A stretch of 64,000 bases of DNA from Uranotaenia lowii (Eukaryota; Arthropoda; Insecta; Diptera; Culicidae), in the NCBI RefSeq assembly GCF_029784155.1, contig NC_073693.1, forward strand, positions 157,671,519-157,735,518, given 5' to 3'. Below are positions 39,601-52,110 of this stretch, piece by piece. Position 1 is the first letter of the stretch, and every line of letters starts with the position of its first letter. The position numbers and the translations under genes are program-made. Under the pieces are notes generated by a model. It was not told the DNA's origin, ran no database searches, and was given only the letters and a program-made list of their open reading frames with translations.

Positions 39601-42090
39601 GTTCAAGTTGAAAATTTTGCGTGATTCAAAAAATTCAAGTTTTTTCGCACGACCCCCGACCAGAAAAAATCGAAAAAAATGATTTTTTCCCGAAAAATTT
39701 CCAAGTTGAAAATTTTGCGTGATTCAAAAAATTCAAGGTTTTTCGCACGACCCCCGACCAGAAAAAATAGAAAAAAATGATTTTTTCCCGAAAAATTTTC
39801 AAGTTGAAAATTTTGCGTGATTCAAAATATTAAAGTTTTTTCGCACGACCCCCGACCAGAAAAAATCGAAAAAAAATGATTTTTTCCCGAAAAATTTTCA
39901 AGTTGAAAATTTTGCGTGATTCAAAAAATTCAAGTTTTTTCGTACGACCCCCGACCAGAAAAAATCGAAAAAAATGATTTTTTCCCGAAAAATTTTCAAG
40001 TTGAAAATTTTGCGTGATTCAAAATATTAAAGTTTTTTCGCACGACCCCCGACCAGAAAAAATCGAAAAAAAAATGATTTTTTCCCGAAAAATTTTCAAG
40101 TTGAAAATTTTGCGTGATTCAAAAAATTCAAGTTTTTTCGAACGACCCCCGACCAGAAAAAATCGAAAAAAAATGATTTTTTCCCGAAAAATTTTCAAGT
40201 TGAAAATTTTGCGTGATTCAAAAAATTTAAGGTTTTTCGCACGACCCCCGACCAGGAAAAATCGAAAAAAATGATTTTTTCCCGAAAAATTTTCAAGTTG
40301 AAAATTTTGCGTGATTCAAAAAATTCAAGTTTTTTCGCACGACCCCCGACCAGAAAAAATCGAAAAAAAATGATTTTTTCCCGAAAAAATTTTCAAGTTG
40401 AAAATTTTGCGTGAATCAAAAAATTCAAGGTTTTTCGCACGACCCCCGACCAGAAAAAATCGAAAAAAATGATTTTTTCCCGAAAAATTTTCAAGTTGAA
40501 AATTTTACGTGATTCAAAAAATTCAAGGTTTTTCACACGACCCCCGACCAGAAAAAATCGAAAAAAATCATTTTTTCTCGAAAAATTTTCAAGTTGAAAA
40601 TTTTGCGTGAATAAAAAAATTCAAGTTTTTTCGCACGACCCCCGACCAGAAAAAATCGAAAAAAATGATTTTTTCCCGAAAAATTTCCAAGTTGAAAATT
40701 TTGCGTGATTCAAAAAATTCAAGTTTTTTCGAACGACCCCCGACAAGAAAAAATCGAAAAAAAATGATTTTTTCCCGAAAAATTTTCAAGTTGAAAATTT
40801 TGCGTGATTCAAAAAATTTAAGGTTTTTCGCACGACCCCCGACCAGAAAAAATCGAAAAAAATGATTTTTTCCCGAAAAATTTTCAAGTTGAAAATTTTG
40901 CGTGATTCAAAAAATTCAAGTTTTTTCGCACGACCCCCGACCAGAAAAAATCGAAAAAAAAATGATTTTTTCCCGAAAAAATTTTCAAGTTGAAAATTTT
41001 GCGTGAATCAAAAAATTCAAGGTTTTACGCACGACCCCCGACCAGAAAAAATCGAAAAAATGATTTTTACCCGAAAAATTTTCAAGTTGAAAATTTTGCG
41101 TGATTCAAAAAATTCAAGTTTTTTCGCACGACCCCCGACCAGAAAAAATCGAAAAAAATGATTTTTTCCCGAAAAATTTTCAAGTTGAAAATTTTGCGTG
41201 ATTCAAAAAATTCAAGTTTTTTCGCACGACCCCCGACCAGAAAAATTTAAAAAAAAATGATTTTTTCCCGAAAAATTTTCAAGTTGAAAATTTTGCGTGA
41301 TTCAAAAAATTCAAGTTTTTTCGCACGACCCCCGACCAGAAAAATCGAAAAAAAACGATTTTTTCCCGAAAAATTTTCAAGTTGAAAATTTTGCGTGATT
41401 CAAAAAATTCAAGGTTTTTCGCACGACCCCCGACCAGAAAAAATCGAAAAAAATGATTTTTTCCCGAAAAAATTTCAAGTTGAAAATTTTGCGTGATTCA
41501 AAAAATTCAAGTTTTTTCGCACGACCCCCGACCAGAAAAAATCGGAAAAAAGATTTTTTCCCGAAAAATTTTCAAGTTGAAAATATTGCGTGATTAAAAA
41601 TATTCAAGTTTTTCCGCACGACCCCCGACCAGAAGAAATCGAAAAAAATGATTTTTTCCCGAAAAATTTTCAAGTTGAAAATTTTGCGTGATTCAAAAAA
41701 TTCAAGTTTTTTCGCACGACCCCCGACCATAAAAAATCAAAAAAAAATATTTTTTCCCGAAAAATTTTCAAGTTGAAAATTTTGCGTGATTCAAAAAATT
41801 CAAGTTTTTTCGCACGACCTCCGACCAGAAAAATTCAAAACAAATGATTTTTTCCCGAAAAATTTCCAAGTTGAAAATTTTGCGTGATTCAAAAAATTCA
41901 AGTTTTTTCGAACGACCCCCGACCAGAAAAAATCGAAAAAAATGATTTTTTCCCGAAAAATTTTCAAGTTGAAAATTTTGCGTGATTCAAAAAATTTAAG
42001 GTTTTTCGCACGACCCCCGACCAGAAAAAATCGAAAAAAATGATTTTTTCCCGAAAAATTTTCAAGTTGAAAATTTTGCGTGATTCAAAA
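36690..42090 (+). repeat. Tandem higher-order repeat of about 2656 bp, two copies
   Basis: Copy 1 is about 36690-39345 and copy 2 about 39346-42000, with a short continuation to about 42090. The offset is 2655-2656 bp, or 27 units plus 8-10 bp supplied by units with extra A residues. Shared markers include caaaaaaatcaag (36776 and 39431), aaaatagaaaaaaatg, gattcaaaatattaaag, gtacgaccccc, cgaacgaccccc, gacaagaaaaaatcg, cacacgaccccc, the aaaaatttaaaaaaaaatg unit and ccataaaaaatcaaaa. The left edge is set where copy 1 reads caagttttttcg and copy 2 reads taaggtttttcg. Parts of this order also occur near 33200-35800. Confidence 0.88.
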
Positions 42091-43204
42091 AATTCAAGTT
42101 TTTTCGCACGACCCCCGACCAGAAAAAATCGAAAAAAAAATGATTTTTTCCCGAAAAAATTTTCAAGTTGAAAATTTTGCGTGAATCAAAAAATTCAAGG
42201 TTTTACGCACGACCCCCGACCAGAAAAAATCGAAAAAAATGATTTTTTCCCGAAAAATTTCCAAGTTGAAAATTTTGCGTGATTCAAAAAATTCAAGGTT
42301 TTTCGCACGACCCCCGACCAGAAAAAATCGAAAAAAATGATTTTTTCCCGAAAATTTTTCAAGTTGCAAATTTTGCGTGATTCAAAAAATTCAAGTTTTT
42401 TCGAACGACCCCCGACCAGAAAAAATCGAAAAAAATGATTTTTTCCCGAAAAATTTTCAAGTTGAAAATTTTGCGTGATTCAAAAAATTTAAGGTTTTTC
42501 GCACGACCCCCGACCAGAAAAAATCGAAAAAAAACATTTTTTCCCGAAAAATTTTCAAGTTGAAAATATTGCGTGAATAAAAAAATTCAAGTTTTTTCGC
42601 ACGACCCCCGACCAGAAAAAATCGGAAAAAATTATTTTTTCCCGAAAAATGTTCAAGTTGAAAATTTTGCGTGATTCAAAAAATTCAAGTTTTTTCGCAC
42701 GACCCCCGACCAGAAAAAATCGAAAAAAATGATTTTTTCCCGAAAAATTTTCAAGTTGAAAATTTTGCGTGATTCAAAAAATTCAAGTTTTTTCGCACGA
42801 CCCCCGACCAGAAAAAATCGAAAAAAATGATTTTTTCCCGAAAAATTTTCAAGTTGAAAATTTTGCGTGATTCAAAAAATTCAAGGTTTTTCATACGACC
42901 CCCGACCAGAAAAAATCGAAAAAAATGATTTTTTCCCGAAAAATTTTCAAGTTGAAAATTTTGCGTGATTCAAAAAATTCAAGGTTTTTCGCACGACCCC
43001 CGACCAGAAAAAATCGAAAAAAATAATTTTTTCCCGAAAAATTTTCAAGTTGAAAATTTTGCGTGATTCAAAAAATTCAAGTTTTTTCGCACGACCCCCG
43101 ACCAGAAAAAAATCGAAAAAAAAAGATTTTTTCCCGAAAAATTTTCAAGTTGAAAATTTTGCGTGATTCAAAAAATTCAAGTTTTTTCGCACGACCCCGA
43201 CCAG
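38289..43204 (+). repeat. 4916-bp tandem higher-order repeat, copy 1
   Basis: This block equals the next 4916 bp (50 units plus 16 bp) with very few differences noticed by eye. It contains a full rotated 2656-bp repeat, so the two duplications are nested: the 2656-bp duplication happened first and was then carried in the larger one. It ends with a distinctive unit reading accccgacc with one C missing (near 43192). Confidence 0.88.
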
Positions 43205-46200
43205 AAAAAATCGAAAAAAAAATGATTTTTTCCCGAAAAAATTTTCAAGTTGAAAATTTTGCGTGAATCAAAAAATTCAAGGTTTTACGCACGACCCCCG
43301 ACCAGAAAAAATCGGAAAAAAGATTTTTACCCGAAAAATTTTCAAGTTGAAAATTTTGCGTGATTCAAAAAATTCAAGTTTTTTCGCACGACCCCCGACC
43401 AGAAAAAATCGAAAAAAATGATTTTTTCCCGAAAAATTTTCAAGTTGAAAATTTTGCGTGATTCAAAAAATTCAAGTTTTTTCGCACGACCCCCGACCAG
43501 AAAAATTTAAAAAAAAATGATTTTTTCCCGAAAAATTTTCAAGTTGAAAATTTTGCGTGATTCAAAAAATTCAAGTTTTTTCGCACGACCCCCGACCAGA
43601 AAAATCGAAAAAAAACGATTTTTTCCCGAAAAATTTTCAAGTTGAAAATTTTGCGTGATTCAAAAAATTCAAGGTTTTTCGCACGACCCCCGACCAGAAA
43701 AAATCGAAAAAAATGATTTTTTCCCGAAAAAATTTCAAGTTGAAAATTTTGCGTGATTCAAAAAATTCAAGTTTTTTCGCACGACCCCCGACCAGAAAAA
43801 ATCGGAAAAAAGATTTTTTCCCGAAAAATTTTCAAGTTGAAAATATTGCGTGATTAAAAATATTCAAGTTTTTCCGCACGACCCCCGACCAGAAGAAATC
43901 GAAAAAAATGATTTTTTCCCGAAAAATTTTCAAGTTGAAAATTTTGCGTGATTCAAAAAATTCAAGTTTTTTCGCACGACCCCCGACCATAAAAAATCAA
44001 AAAAAAATATTTTTTCCCGAAAAATTTTCAAGTTGAAAATTTTGCGTGATTCAAAAAATTCAAGTTTTTTCGCACGACCTCCGACCAGAAAAATTCAAAA
44101 CAAATGATTTTTTCCCGAAAAATTTCCAAGTTGAAAATTTTGCGTGATTCAAAAAATTCAAGTTTTTTCGAACGACCCCCGACCAGAAAAAATCGAAAAA
44201 AATGATTTTTTCCCGAAAAATTTTCAAGTTGAAAATTTTGCGTGATTCAAAAAATTTAAGGTTTTTCGCACGACCCCCGACCAGAAAAAATCGAAAAAAA
44301 TGATTTTTTCCCGAAAAATTTTCAAGTTGAAAATTTTGCGTGATTCAAAAAAATCAAGTTTTTTCGCACGACCCCCGACCAGAAAAAATCGAAAAAAATG
44401 ATTTTTTCCCGAAAAATTTTCAAGTTGAAAATTTGGCGTGATTCAAAAAATTCAAGTTTTTTCGCACGACCCCCGACCAGAAAAAATCGAAAAAAATGAT
44501 TTTTTTCCCGAAAAATGTTCAAGTTGAAAATTTTGCGTGATTCAAAAAATTCAAGTTTTTTCGCACGACCCCCGACCAGAAAAAATCGAAAAAAATGATT
44601 TTTTCCCGAAAAATTTCCAAGTTGAAAATTTTGCGTGATTCAAAAAATTCAAGGTTTTTCGCACGACCCCCGACCAGAAAAAATAGAAAAAAATGATTTT
44701 TTCCCGAAAAATTTTCAAGTTGAAAATTTTGCGTGATTCAAAATATTAAAGTTTTTTCGCACGACCCCCGACCAGAAAAAATCGAAAAAAAATGATTTTT
44801 TCCCGAAAAATTTTCAAGTTGAAAATTTTGCGTGATTCAAAAAATTCAAGTTTTTTCGTACGACCCCCGACCAGAAAAAATCGAAAAAAATGATTTTTTC
44901 CCGAAAAATTTTCAAGTTGAAAATTTTGCGTGATTCAAAATATTAAAGTTTTTTCGCACGACCCCCGACCAGAAAAAATCGAAAAAAAAATGATTTTTTC
45001 CCGAAAAATTTTCAAGTTGAAAATTTTGCGTGATTCAAAAAATTCAAGTTTTTTCGAACGACCCCCGACCAGAAAAAATCGAAAAAAAATGATTTTTTCC
45101 CGAAAAATTTTCAAGTTGAAAATTTTGCGTGATTCAAAAAATTTAAGGTTTTTCGCACGACCCCCGACCAGGAAAAATCGAAAAAAATGATTTTTTCCCG
45201 AAAAATTTTCAAGTTGAAAATTTTGCGTGATTCAAAAAATTCAAGTTTTTTCGCACGACCCCCGACCAGAAAAAATCGAAAAAAAATGATTTTTTCCCGA
45301 AAAAATTTTCAAGTTGAAAATTTTGCGTGAATCAAAAAATTCAAGGTTTTTCGCACGACCCCCGACCAGAAAAAATCGAAAAAAATGATTTTTTCCCGAA
45401 AAATTTTCAAGTTGAAAATTTTACGTGATTCAAAAAATTCAAGGTTTTTCACACGACCCCCGACCAGAAAAAATCGAAAAAAATCATTTTTTCTCGAAAA
45501 ATTTTCAAGTTGAAAATTTTGCGTGAATAAAAAAATTCAAGTTTTTTCGCACGACCCCCGACCAGAAAAAATCGAAAAAAATGATTTTTTCCCGAAAAAT
45601 TTCCAAGTTGAAAATTTTGCGTGATTCAAAAAATTCAAGTTTTTTCGAACGACCCCCGACAAGAAAAAATCGAAAAAAAATGATTTTTTCCCGAAAAATT
45701 TTCAAGTTGAAAATTTTGCGTGATTCAAAAAATTTAAGGTTTTTCGCACGACCCCCGACCAGAAAAAATCGAAAAAAATGATTTTTTCCCGAAAAATTTT
45801 CAAGTTGAAAATTTTGCGTGATTCAAAAAATTCAAGTTTTTTCGCACGACCCCCGACCAGAAAAAATCGAAAAAAAAATGATTTTTTCCCGAAAAAATTT
45901 TCAAGTTGAAAATTTTGCGTGAATCAAAAAATTCAAGGTTTTACGCACGACCCCCGACCAGAAAAAATCGAAAAAATGATTTTTACCCGAAAAATTTTCA
46001 AGTTGAAAATTTTGCGTGATTCAAAAAATTCAAGTTTTTTCGCACGACCCCCGACCAGAAAAAATCGAAAAAAATGATTTTTTCCCGAAAAATTTTCAAG
46101 TTGAAAATTTTGCGTGATTCAAAAAATTCAAGTTTTTTCGCACGACCCCCGACCAGAAAAATTTAAAAAAAAAATGATTTTTTCCCGAAAAATTTTCAAG

Positions 46201-48120
46201 TTGAAAATTTTGCGTGATTCAAAAAATTCAAGTTTTTTCGCACGACCCCCGACCAGAAAAATCGAAAAAAAACGATTTTTTCCCGAAAAATTTTCAAGTT
46301 GAAAATTTTGCGTGATTCAAAAAATTCAAGGTTTTTCGCACGACCCCCGACCAGAAAAAATCGAAAAAAATGATTTTTTCCCGAAAAAATTTCAAGTTGA
46401 AAATTTTGCGTGATTCAAAAAATTCAAGTTTTTTCGCACGACCCCCGACCAGAAAAAATCGGAAAAAAGATTTTTTCCCGAAAAATTTTCAAGTTGAAAA
46501 TATTGCGTGATTAAAAATATTCAAGTTTTTCCGCACGACCCCCGACCAGAAGAAATCGAAAAAAATGATTTTTTCCCGAAAAATTTTCAAGTTGAAAATT
46601 TTGCGTGATTCAAAAAATTCAAGTTTTTTCGCACGACCCCCGACCATAAAAAATCAAAAAAAAATATTTTTTCCCGAAAAATTTTCAAGTTGAAAATTTT
46701 GCGTGATTCAAAAAATTCAAGTTTTTTCGCACGACCTCCGACCAGAAAAATTCAAAACAAATGATTTTTTCCCGAAAAATTTCCAAGTTGAAAATTTTGC
46801 GTGATTCAAAAAATTCAAGTTTTTTCGAACGACCCCCGACCAGAAAAAATCGAAAAAAATGATTTTTTCCCGAAAAATTTTCAAGTTGAAAATTTTGCGT
46901 GATTCAAAAAATTTAAGGTTTTTCGCACGACCCCCGACCAGAAAAAATCGAAAAAAATGATTTTTTCCCGAAAAATTTTCAAGTTGAAAATTTTGCGTGA
47001 TTCAAAAAATTCAAGTTTTTTCGCACGACCCCCGACCAGAAAAAATCGAAAAAAAAATGATTTTTTCCCGAAAAAATTTTCAAGTTGAAAATTTTGCGTG
47101 AATCAAAAAATTCAAGGTTTTACGCACGACCCCCGACCAGAAAAAATCGAAAAAAATGATTTTTTCCCGAAAAATTTCCAAGTTGAAAATTTTGCGTGAT
47201 TCAAAAAATTCAAGGTTTTTCGCACGACCCCCGACCAGAAAAAATCGAAAAAAATGATTTTTTCCCGAAAATTTTTCAAGTTGCAAATTTTGCGTGATTC
47301 AAAAAATTCAAGTTTTTTCGAACGACCCCCGACCAGAAAAAATCGAAAAAAATGATTTTTTCCCGAAAAATTTTCAAGTTGAAAATTTTGCGTGATTCAA
47401 AAAATTTAAGGTTTTTCGCACGACCCCCGACCAGAAAAAATCGAAAAAAAACATTTTTTCCCGAAAAATTTTCAAGTTGAAAATATTGCGTGAATAAAAA
47501 AATTCAAGTTTTTTCGCACGACCCCCGACCAGAAAAAATCGGAAAAAATTATTTTTTCCCGAAAAATGTTCAAGTTGAAAATTTTGCGTGATTCAAAAAA
47601 TTCAAGTTTTTTCGCACGACCCCCGACCAGAAAAAATCGAAAAAAATGATTTTTTCCCGAAAAATTTTCAAGTTGAAAATTTTGCGTGATTCAAAAAATT
47701 CAAGTTTTTTCGCACGACCCCCGACCAGAAAAAATCGAAAAAAATGATTTTTTCCCGAAAAATTTTCAAGTTGAAAATTTTGCGTGATTCAAAAAATTCA
47801 AGGTTTTTCATACGACCCCCGACCAGAAAAAATCGAAAAAAATGATTTTTTCCCGAAAAATTTTCAAGTTGAAAATTTTGCGTGATTCAAAAAATTCAAG
47901 GTTTTTCGCACGACCCCCGACCAGAAAAAATCGAAAAAAATAATTTTTTCCCGAAAAATTTTCAAGTTGAAAATTTTGCGTGATTCAAAAAATTCAAGTT
48001 TTTTCGCACGACCCCTGACCAGAAAAAAATCGAAAAAAAAAGATTTTTTCCCGAAAAATTTTCAAGTTGAAAATTTTGCGTGATTCAAAAAATTCAAGTT
48101 TTTTCGCACGACCCCGACCA
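43205..48120 (+). repeat. 4916-bp tandem higher-order repeat, copy 2
   Basis: Second copy. Every marker of copy 1 returns at +4916 or +4917, including catacgaccccc (42893 and 47810), the aattttgcaaattttg-like ttgcaaatttt unit (42365 and 47282), and the C-deleted accccgacc unit near 48110. Differences seen: an extra A near 46165, accccctg replaced by acccctg near 48018, and a cggaaaaaagattttt unit near 43313 where copy 1 has cgaaaaaatgattttt. The right edge is where the following unit changes to a cgaacgacc subtype. Confidence 0.88.
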
Positions 48121-49189
48121 GAAAAAATCGAAAAAAATGATTTTTTCCCGAAAAATTTTCAAGTTGAAAATTTTGCGTGATTCAAAAAATTCAAGTTTTT
48201 TCGAACGACCCCCGTCCAGAAAAAATCGAAAAAAATGATTTTTTCCCGAAAAATTTTCAAGTTGAAAATTTGGCGTGATTCAAAAAATTCAAGTTTTTTC
48301 GCACGACCCCCGACCAGAAAAAATCGGAAAAAAATGATTTTTTCCCGAAAAATGTTCAAGTTGATAATTTTGCGTGATTCAAAAAATTCAAGTTTTTTCG
48401 CACGACCCCCGACCAGAAAAAATCGAAAAAAATGATTTTTTCCCGAAAAATTTTCAAGTTGAAAATTTTGCGTGATTCAAAAAATTCAAGTTTTTTCGCA
48501 CGACCCCCGACCAGAAAAAATCGAAAAAAATGATTTTTTCCCGAAAAATTTTCAAGTTGAAAATTTTGCGTGATTCAAAAAATTCAAGTTTTTTCGCACG
48601 ACCCCCGACCAGAAAAAATCGAAAAAAATTATTTTTTCCCGAAAAATTTTCAAGTTGAAAATTTTGCGTGATTCAAAAAATTCAAGTTTTTTCGCACGAC
48701 CCCCGACCAGAAAAAATCGAAAAAAAAGATTTTTTCCCGAAAAATTTTCAAGTTGAAAATTTTGCGTGATTCAAAAAATTCAAGTTTTTTCGCACGACCC
48801 CCGACCAGAAAAAATCGAAAAAAATGATTTTTTCCCGAAAAATTTTCAAGTTGAAAATTTTGCGTGATTCAAAAAATTCAAGTTTTTTCGCACGACCCCC
48901 GACCAGAAAAAATCGAAAAAAATGATTTTTTCCCGAAAAATTTTCAAGTTGAAAATTTTGCGTGATTCAAAAAATTCAAGTTTTTTCGCACGACCCCCGA
49001 CCAGAAAAAATCGAAAAAAATTATTTTTTCCCGAAAAATTTTCAAGTTGAAAATTTTGCGTGATTCAAAAAATACAAGGTTTTTCGCACGACCCCCGACC
49101 AGAAAAAATCGAAAAAAATGATTTTTTCCCGAAAAATTTTCAAGTTGAAAATTTTGCGTGATTCAAAAAATTCAAGGTTTTTCGCACGA

Positions 49190-49205
49190 CCATAAAAAAT
49201 CGAAA
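49190..49205 (+). repeat. Satellite unit with 7-bp deletion in the GC core
   Basis: The unit reads gcacgaccataaaaaatcg where related units read gcacgaccccc then gaccataaaaaatcg. The lost segment lies between two cgacc direct repeats, as expected from slippage or short-repeat recombination. Confidence 0.8.
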
Positions 49206-49499
49206 AAAAGATTTTTTCCCGAAAAATTTTCAAGTTGAAAATTTTGCGTGATTCAAAAATTTCAAGTTTTTTCGCACGACCCCCGACCAGAAAAAATCGA
49301 AAAAAATGATTTTTTCCCGAAAAATTTTCAAGTTGAAAATTTTGCGTGATTCAAAAAATTCAAGTTTTTTCGCACGACCCCCGACCAGAAAAAATCGAAA
49401 AAAATGATTTTTTCCCGAAAAATTTCCAAGTTGAAAATTTTGCGTGATTCAAAAAATTCAAGGTTTTTCGCACGACCCCCGACCAGAAAAAATCGAAAA

Positions 49500-52059
49500 A
49501 AATGATTTTTTCCCGAAAAATTTTCAAGTTGAAAATTTTGCGTGATTCAAAAAATTCAAGTTTTTTCGCACGACCCCCGACCAGAAAAATTCAAAACAAA
49601 TGATTTTTTCCCAAAAAATTTTCAAGTTGAAAATTTTGCGTGATTCAAAAAATTCAAGTTTTTTTCGCACGACCCCCGACCAGAAAAATCGAAAAAAAAC
49701 GATTTTTTCCCGAAAAATTTTCAAGTTGAAAATTTTGCGTGATTCAAAAAATTCAAGGTTTTTCGCACGACCCCCGACCAGAAAAAATCGAAAAAAATGA
49801 TTTTTTCCCGAAAAATTTTCAAGTTGAAAATTTTGCGTGATTCAAAAAATTCAAGTTTTTTCGCACGACCCCCGACCAGAAAAAATCGAAAAAAATGATT
49901 TTTTCCCGAAAAATATTCAAGTTGAAAATTTTGCGTGATTCAAACAATTCAAGTTTTTTCGCACGACCCCCGACCAGAAAAATCGAAAAAAAACGATTTT
50001 TTCCCGAAAAATTTTCAAGTTGAAAATTTTGCGTGATTCAAAAAATTCAAGGTTTTTCGCACGACCCCCGACCAGAAAAAAACGAAAAAAATGATTTTTT
50101 CCCGAAAAATTTTCAAGTTGAAAATTTTGCGTGATTCAAAAAATTCAAGTTTTTTCGCACGACCCCCGACCAGAAAAAATCGAAAAAAATGATTTTTTCC
50201 CGAAAAATATTCAAGTTGAAAATTTTGCGTGATTCAAACAATTCAAGTTTTTTCGCACGACCCCCGACCAGAAAAATCGAAAAAAAACGATTTTTTCCCG
50301 AAAAATTTTCAAGTTGAAAATTTTGCGTGATTCAAAAAATTCAAGGTTTTTCGCACGACCCCCGACCAGAAAAAATCGAAAAAAATGATTTTTTCCCGAA
50401 AAATTTTCAAGTTGAAAATTTTGCGTGATTCAAAAAATTCAAGTTTTTTCGCACGACCCCCGACCAGAAAAAATCGAAAAAAATGATTTTTTCCCGAAAA
50501 ATTTTCAAGTTGAAAATTTTGCGTGATTCAAAAAATTCAAGTTTTTTCGCACGACCCCCGACCAGAAAAAATCGAAAAAAATTATTTTTTCCCGAAAAAT
50601 TTTCAAGTTGAAAATTTTGCGTGATTCAAAAAATACAAGGTTTTTCGCACGACCCCCGACCAGAAAAAATCGAAAAAAATGATTTTTTCCCGAAAAATTT
50701 TCAAGTTGAAAATTTTGCGTGATTCAAAAAATTCAAGTTTTTCCGCGCGACCCCCGACCAGAAAAAATCGAAAAAAATGATTTTTTCCCGAAAAATTTTC
50801 AAGTTGAAAATTTTGCGTGATTCAAAAAATTCAAGTTTTTTCGCACGACCCCCGACCAGAAAAAATCGGAAAAAAGATTTTTTCCCGAAAAATTTTCAAG
50901 TTGAAAATATTGCGTGATTAAAAAAATTCAAGTTTTTCCGCACGACCCCCGACCAGAAGAAATCGAAAAAAATTATTTTTTCCCGAAAAATTTTCAAGTT
51001 GAAAATTTTGCGTGATTCAAAAAATTCAAGTTTTTTCGCACGACCCCGACCATAAAAAATCGAAAAAAATGATTTTTTCCCGAAAAATTTTCAAGTTGAA
51101 AATTTTGCGTGATTCAAAAAATTCAAGTTTTTTCGCACGACCCCCGACCAGAAAAATTCAAAACAAATGATTTTTTCCCAAAAAATTTTCAAGTTGAAAA
51201 TTTTGCGTGATTCAAAAAATTCAAGTTTTTTTCGCACGACCCCCGACCAGAAAAATCGAAAAAAAACGATTTTTTCCCGAAAAATTTTCAAGTTGAAAAT
51301 TTTGCGTGATTCAAAAAATTCAAGGTTTTTCGCACGACCCCCGACCAGAAAAAATCGAAAAAAATGATTTTTTCCCGAAAAATTTTCAAGTTGAAAATTT
51401 TGCGTGATTCAAAAAATTCAAGTTTTTTCGCACGACCCCCGACCAGAAAAAATCGAAAAAAATGATTTTTTCCCGAAAAATATTCAAGTTGAAAATTTTG
51501 CGTGATTCAAACAATTCAAGTTTTTTCGCACGACCCCCGACCAGAAAAATCGAAAAAAAACGATTTTTTCCCGAAAAATTTTCAAGTTGAAAATTTTGCG
51601 TGATTCAAAAAATTCAAGGTTTTTCGCACGACCCCCGACCAGAAAAAAACGAAAAAAATGATTTTTTCCCGAAAAATTTTCAAGTTGAAAATTTTGCGTG
51701 ATTCAAAAAATTCAAGTTTTTTCGCACGATCCCCGACCAGAAAAAATCGAAAAAAATGATTTTTTCCCGAAAAATATTCAAGTTGAAAATTTTGCGTGAT
51801 TCAAACAATTCAAGTTTTTTCGCACGACCCCCGACCAGAAAAATCGAAAAAAAACGATTTTTTCCCGAAAAATTTTCAAGTTGAAAATTTTGCGTGATTC
51901 AAAAAATTCAAGGTTTTTCGCACGACCCCCGACCAGAAAAAATCGAAAAAAATGATTTTTTCCCGAAAAATTTTCAAGTTGAAAATTTTGCGTGATTCAA
52001 AAAATTCAAGTTTTTTCGCACGACCCCCGACCAGAAAAAATCGAAAAAAATGATTTTTT
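49500..52059 (+). repeat. Higher-order repeat, offset 1567 bp, at the array end
   Basis: The segment at about 49500-50492 recurs at about 51067-52059 with an offset of 1567 bp (16 units minus 1 bp). Shared markers are aaattcaaaacaaatg, cccaaaaaattttc, attcaagtttttttcg, aaatattcaag, gattcaaacaattc and aaaaaaacgaaaaaaatg. One substitution was noticed (gatcccc near 51729). A smaller three-unit repeat of 294 bp sits inside (49913 and 50207). The second copy stops exactly where the satellite stops. Confidence 0.85.
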
Positions 52060-52110
52060 AGCTTAGCTTAGTTTGGCTTAGCTTAGCTTAGCTTGAGCTT
52101 AGCTTAGCTT
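52060..52110 (+). repeat. Degenerate AGCTT (TTAGC) pentanucleotide repeat
   Basis: Ten pentamers, eight of them exact agctt, with one agttt, one ggctt and a single extra g at 52095. It begins directly at the end of the satellite and passes into non-repetitive DNA at gattgactac. It is a simple microsatellite. It is not the common insect telomere repeat TTAGG. Confidence 0.9.

Larger units (their letters stand above)
8885..52059 (+). repeat. Family A 98-bp satellite array, main block
   Basis: About 440 tandem units of the family A type in the same orientation as the left block. Subtypes are more diverse here: caaggtttttcg, caaagtttttcg, gtgaatcaaaa with tttttacgc, gatttaaaaaattc, aaatgttcaag, aatttccaagttaaaaat, tttggcgtg, cgaacgaccccc with aatttaagg, and units with an extra A in the A7 tract. 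These subtypes occur in fixed orders that repeat over kilobases, as higher-order repeats. The block ends sharply after a T6 tract at 52059, without visible decay of the last units. Open frames of about 66 codons on both strands (33 codons per two-unit half) arise mechanically from the repeat. Confidence 0.98.

Noticed and set aside
1088..51367. Many open frames of about 60-120 codons on both strands with ATG starts
   Set aside because: They consist of the satellite unit translated in rotating frames (33 residues per unit, the same lysine- and phenylalanine-rich strings again and again). The unit length is 98 bp, stops appear whenever the frame turns, and both strands are open at once. They are not genes.
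1..52059. CRISPR array
   Set aside because: The repeats are directly adjacent 98-bp units with no unique spacers, there are no cas genes, and the sequence setting is eukaryotic.
52060..52110. Telomere repeat at the array end
   Set aside because: The pentamer is TTAGC with variants, not TTAGG. It is only 51 bp, internal, and followed by ordinary sequence.
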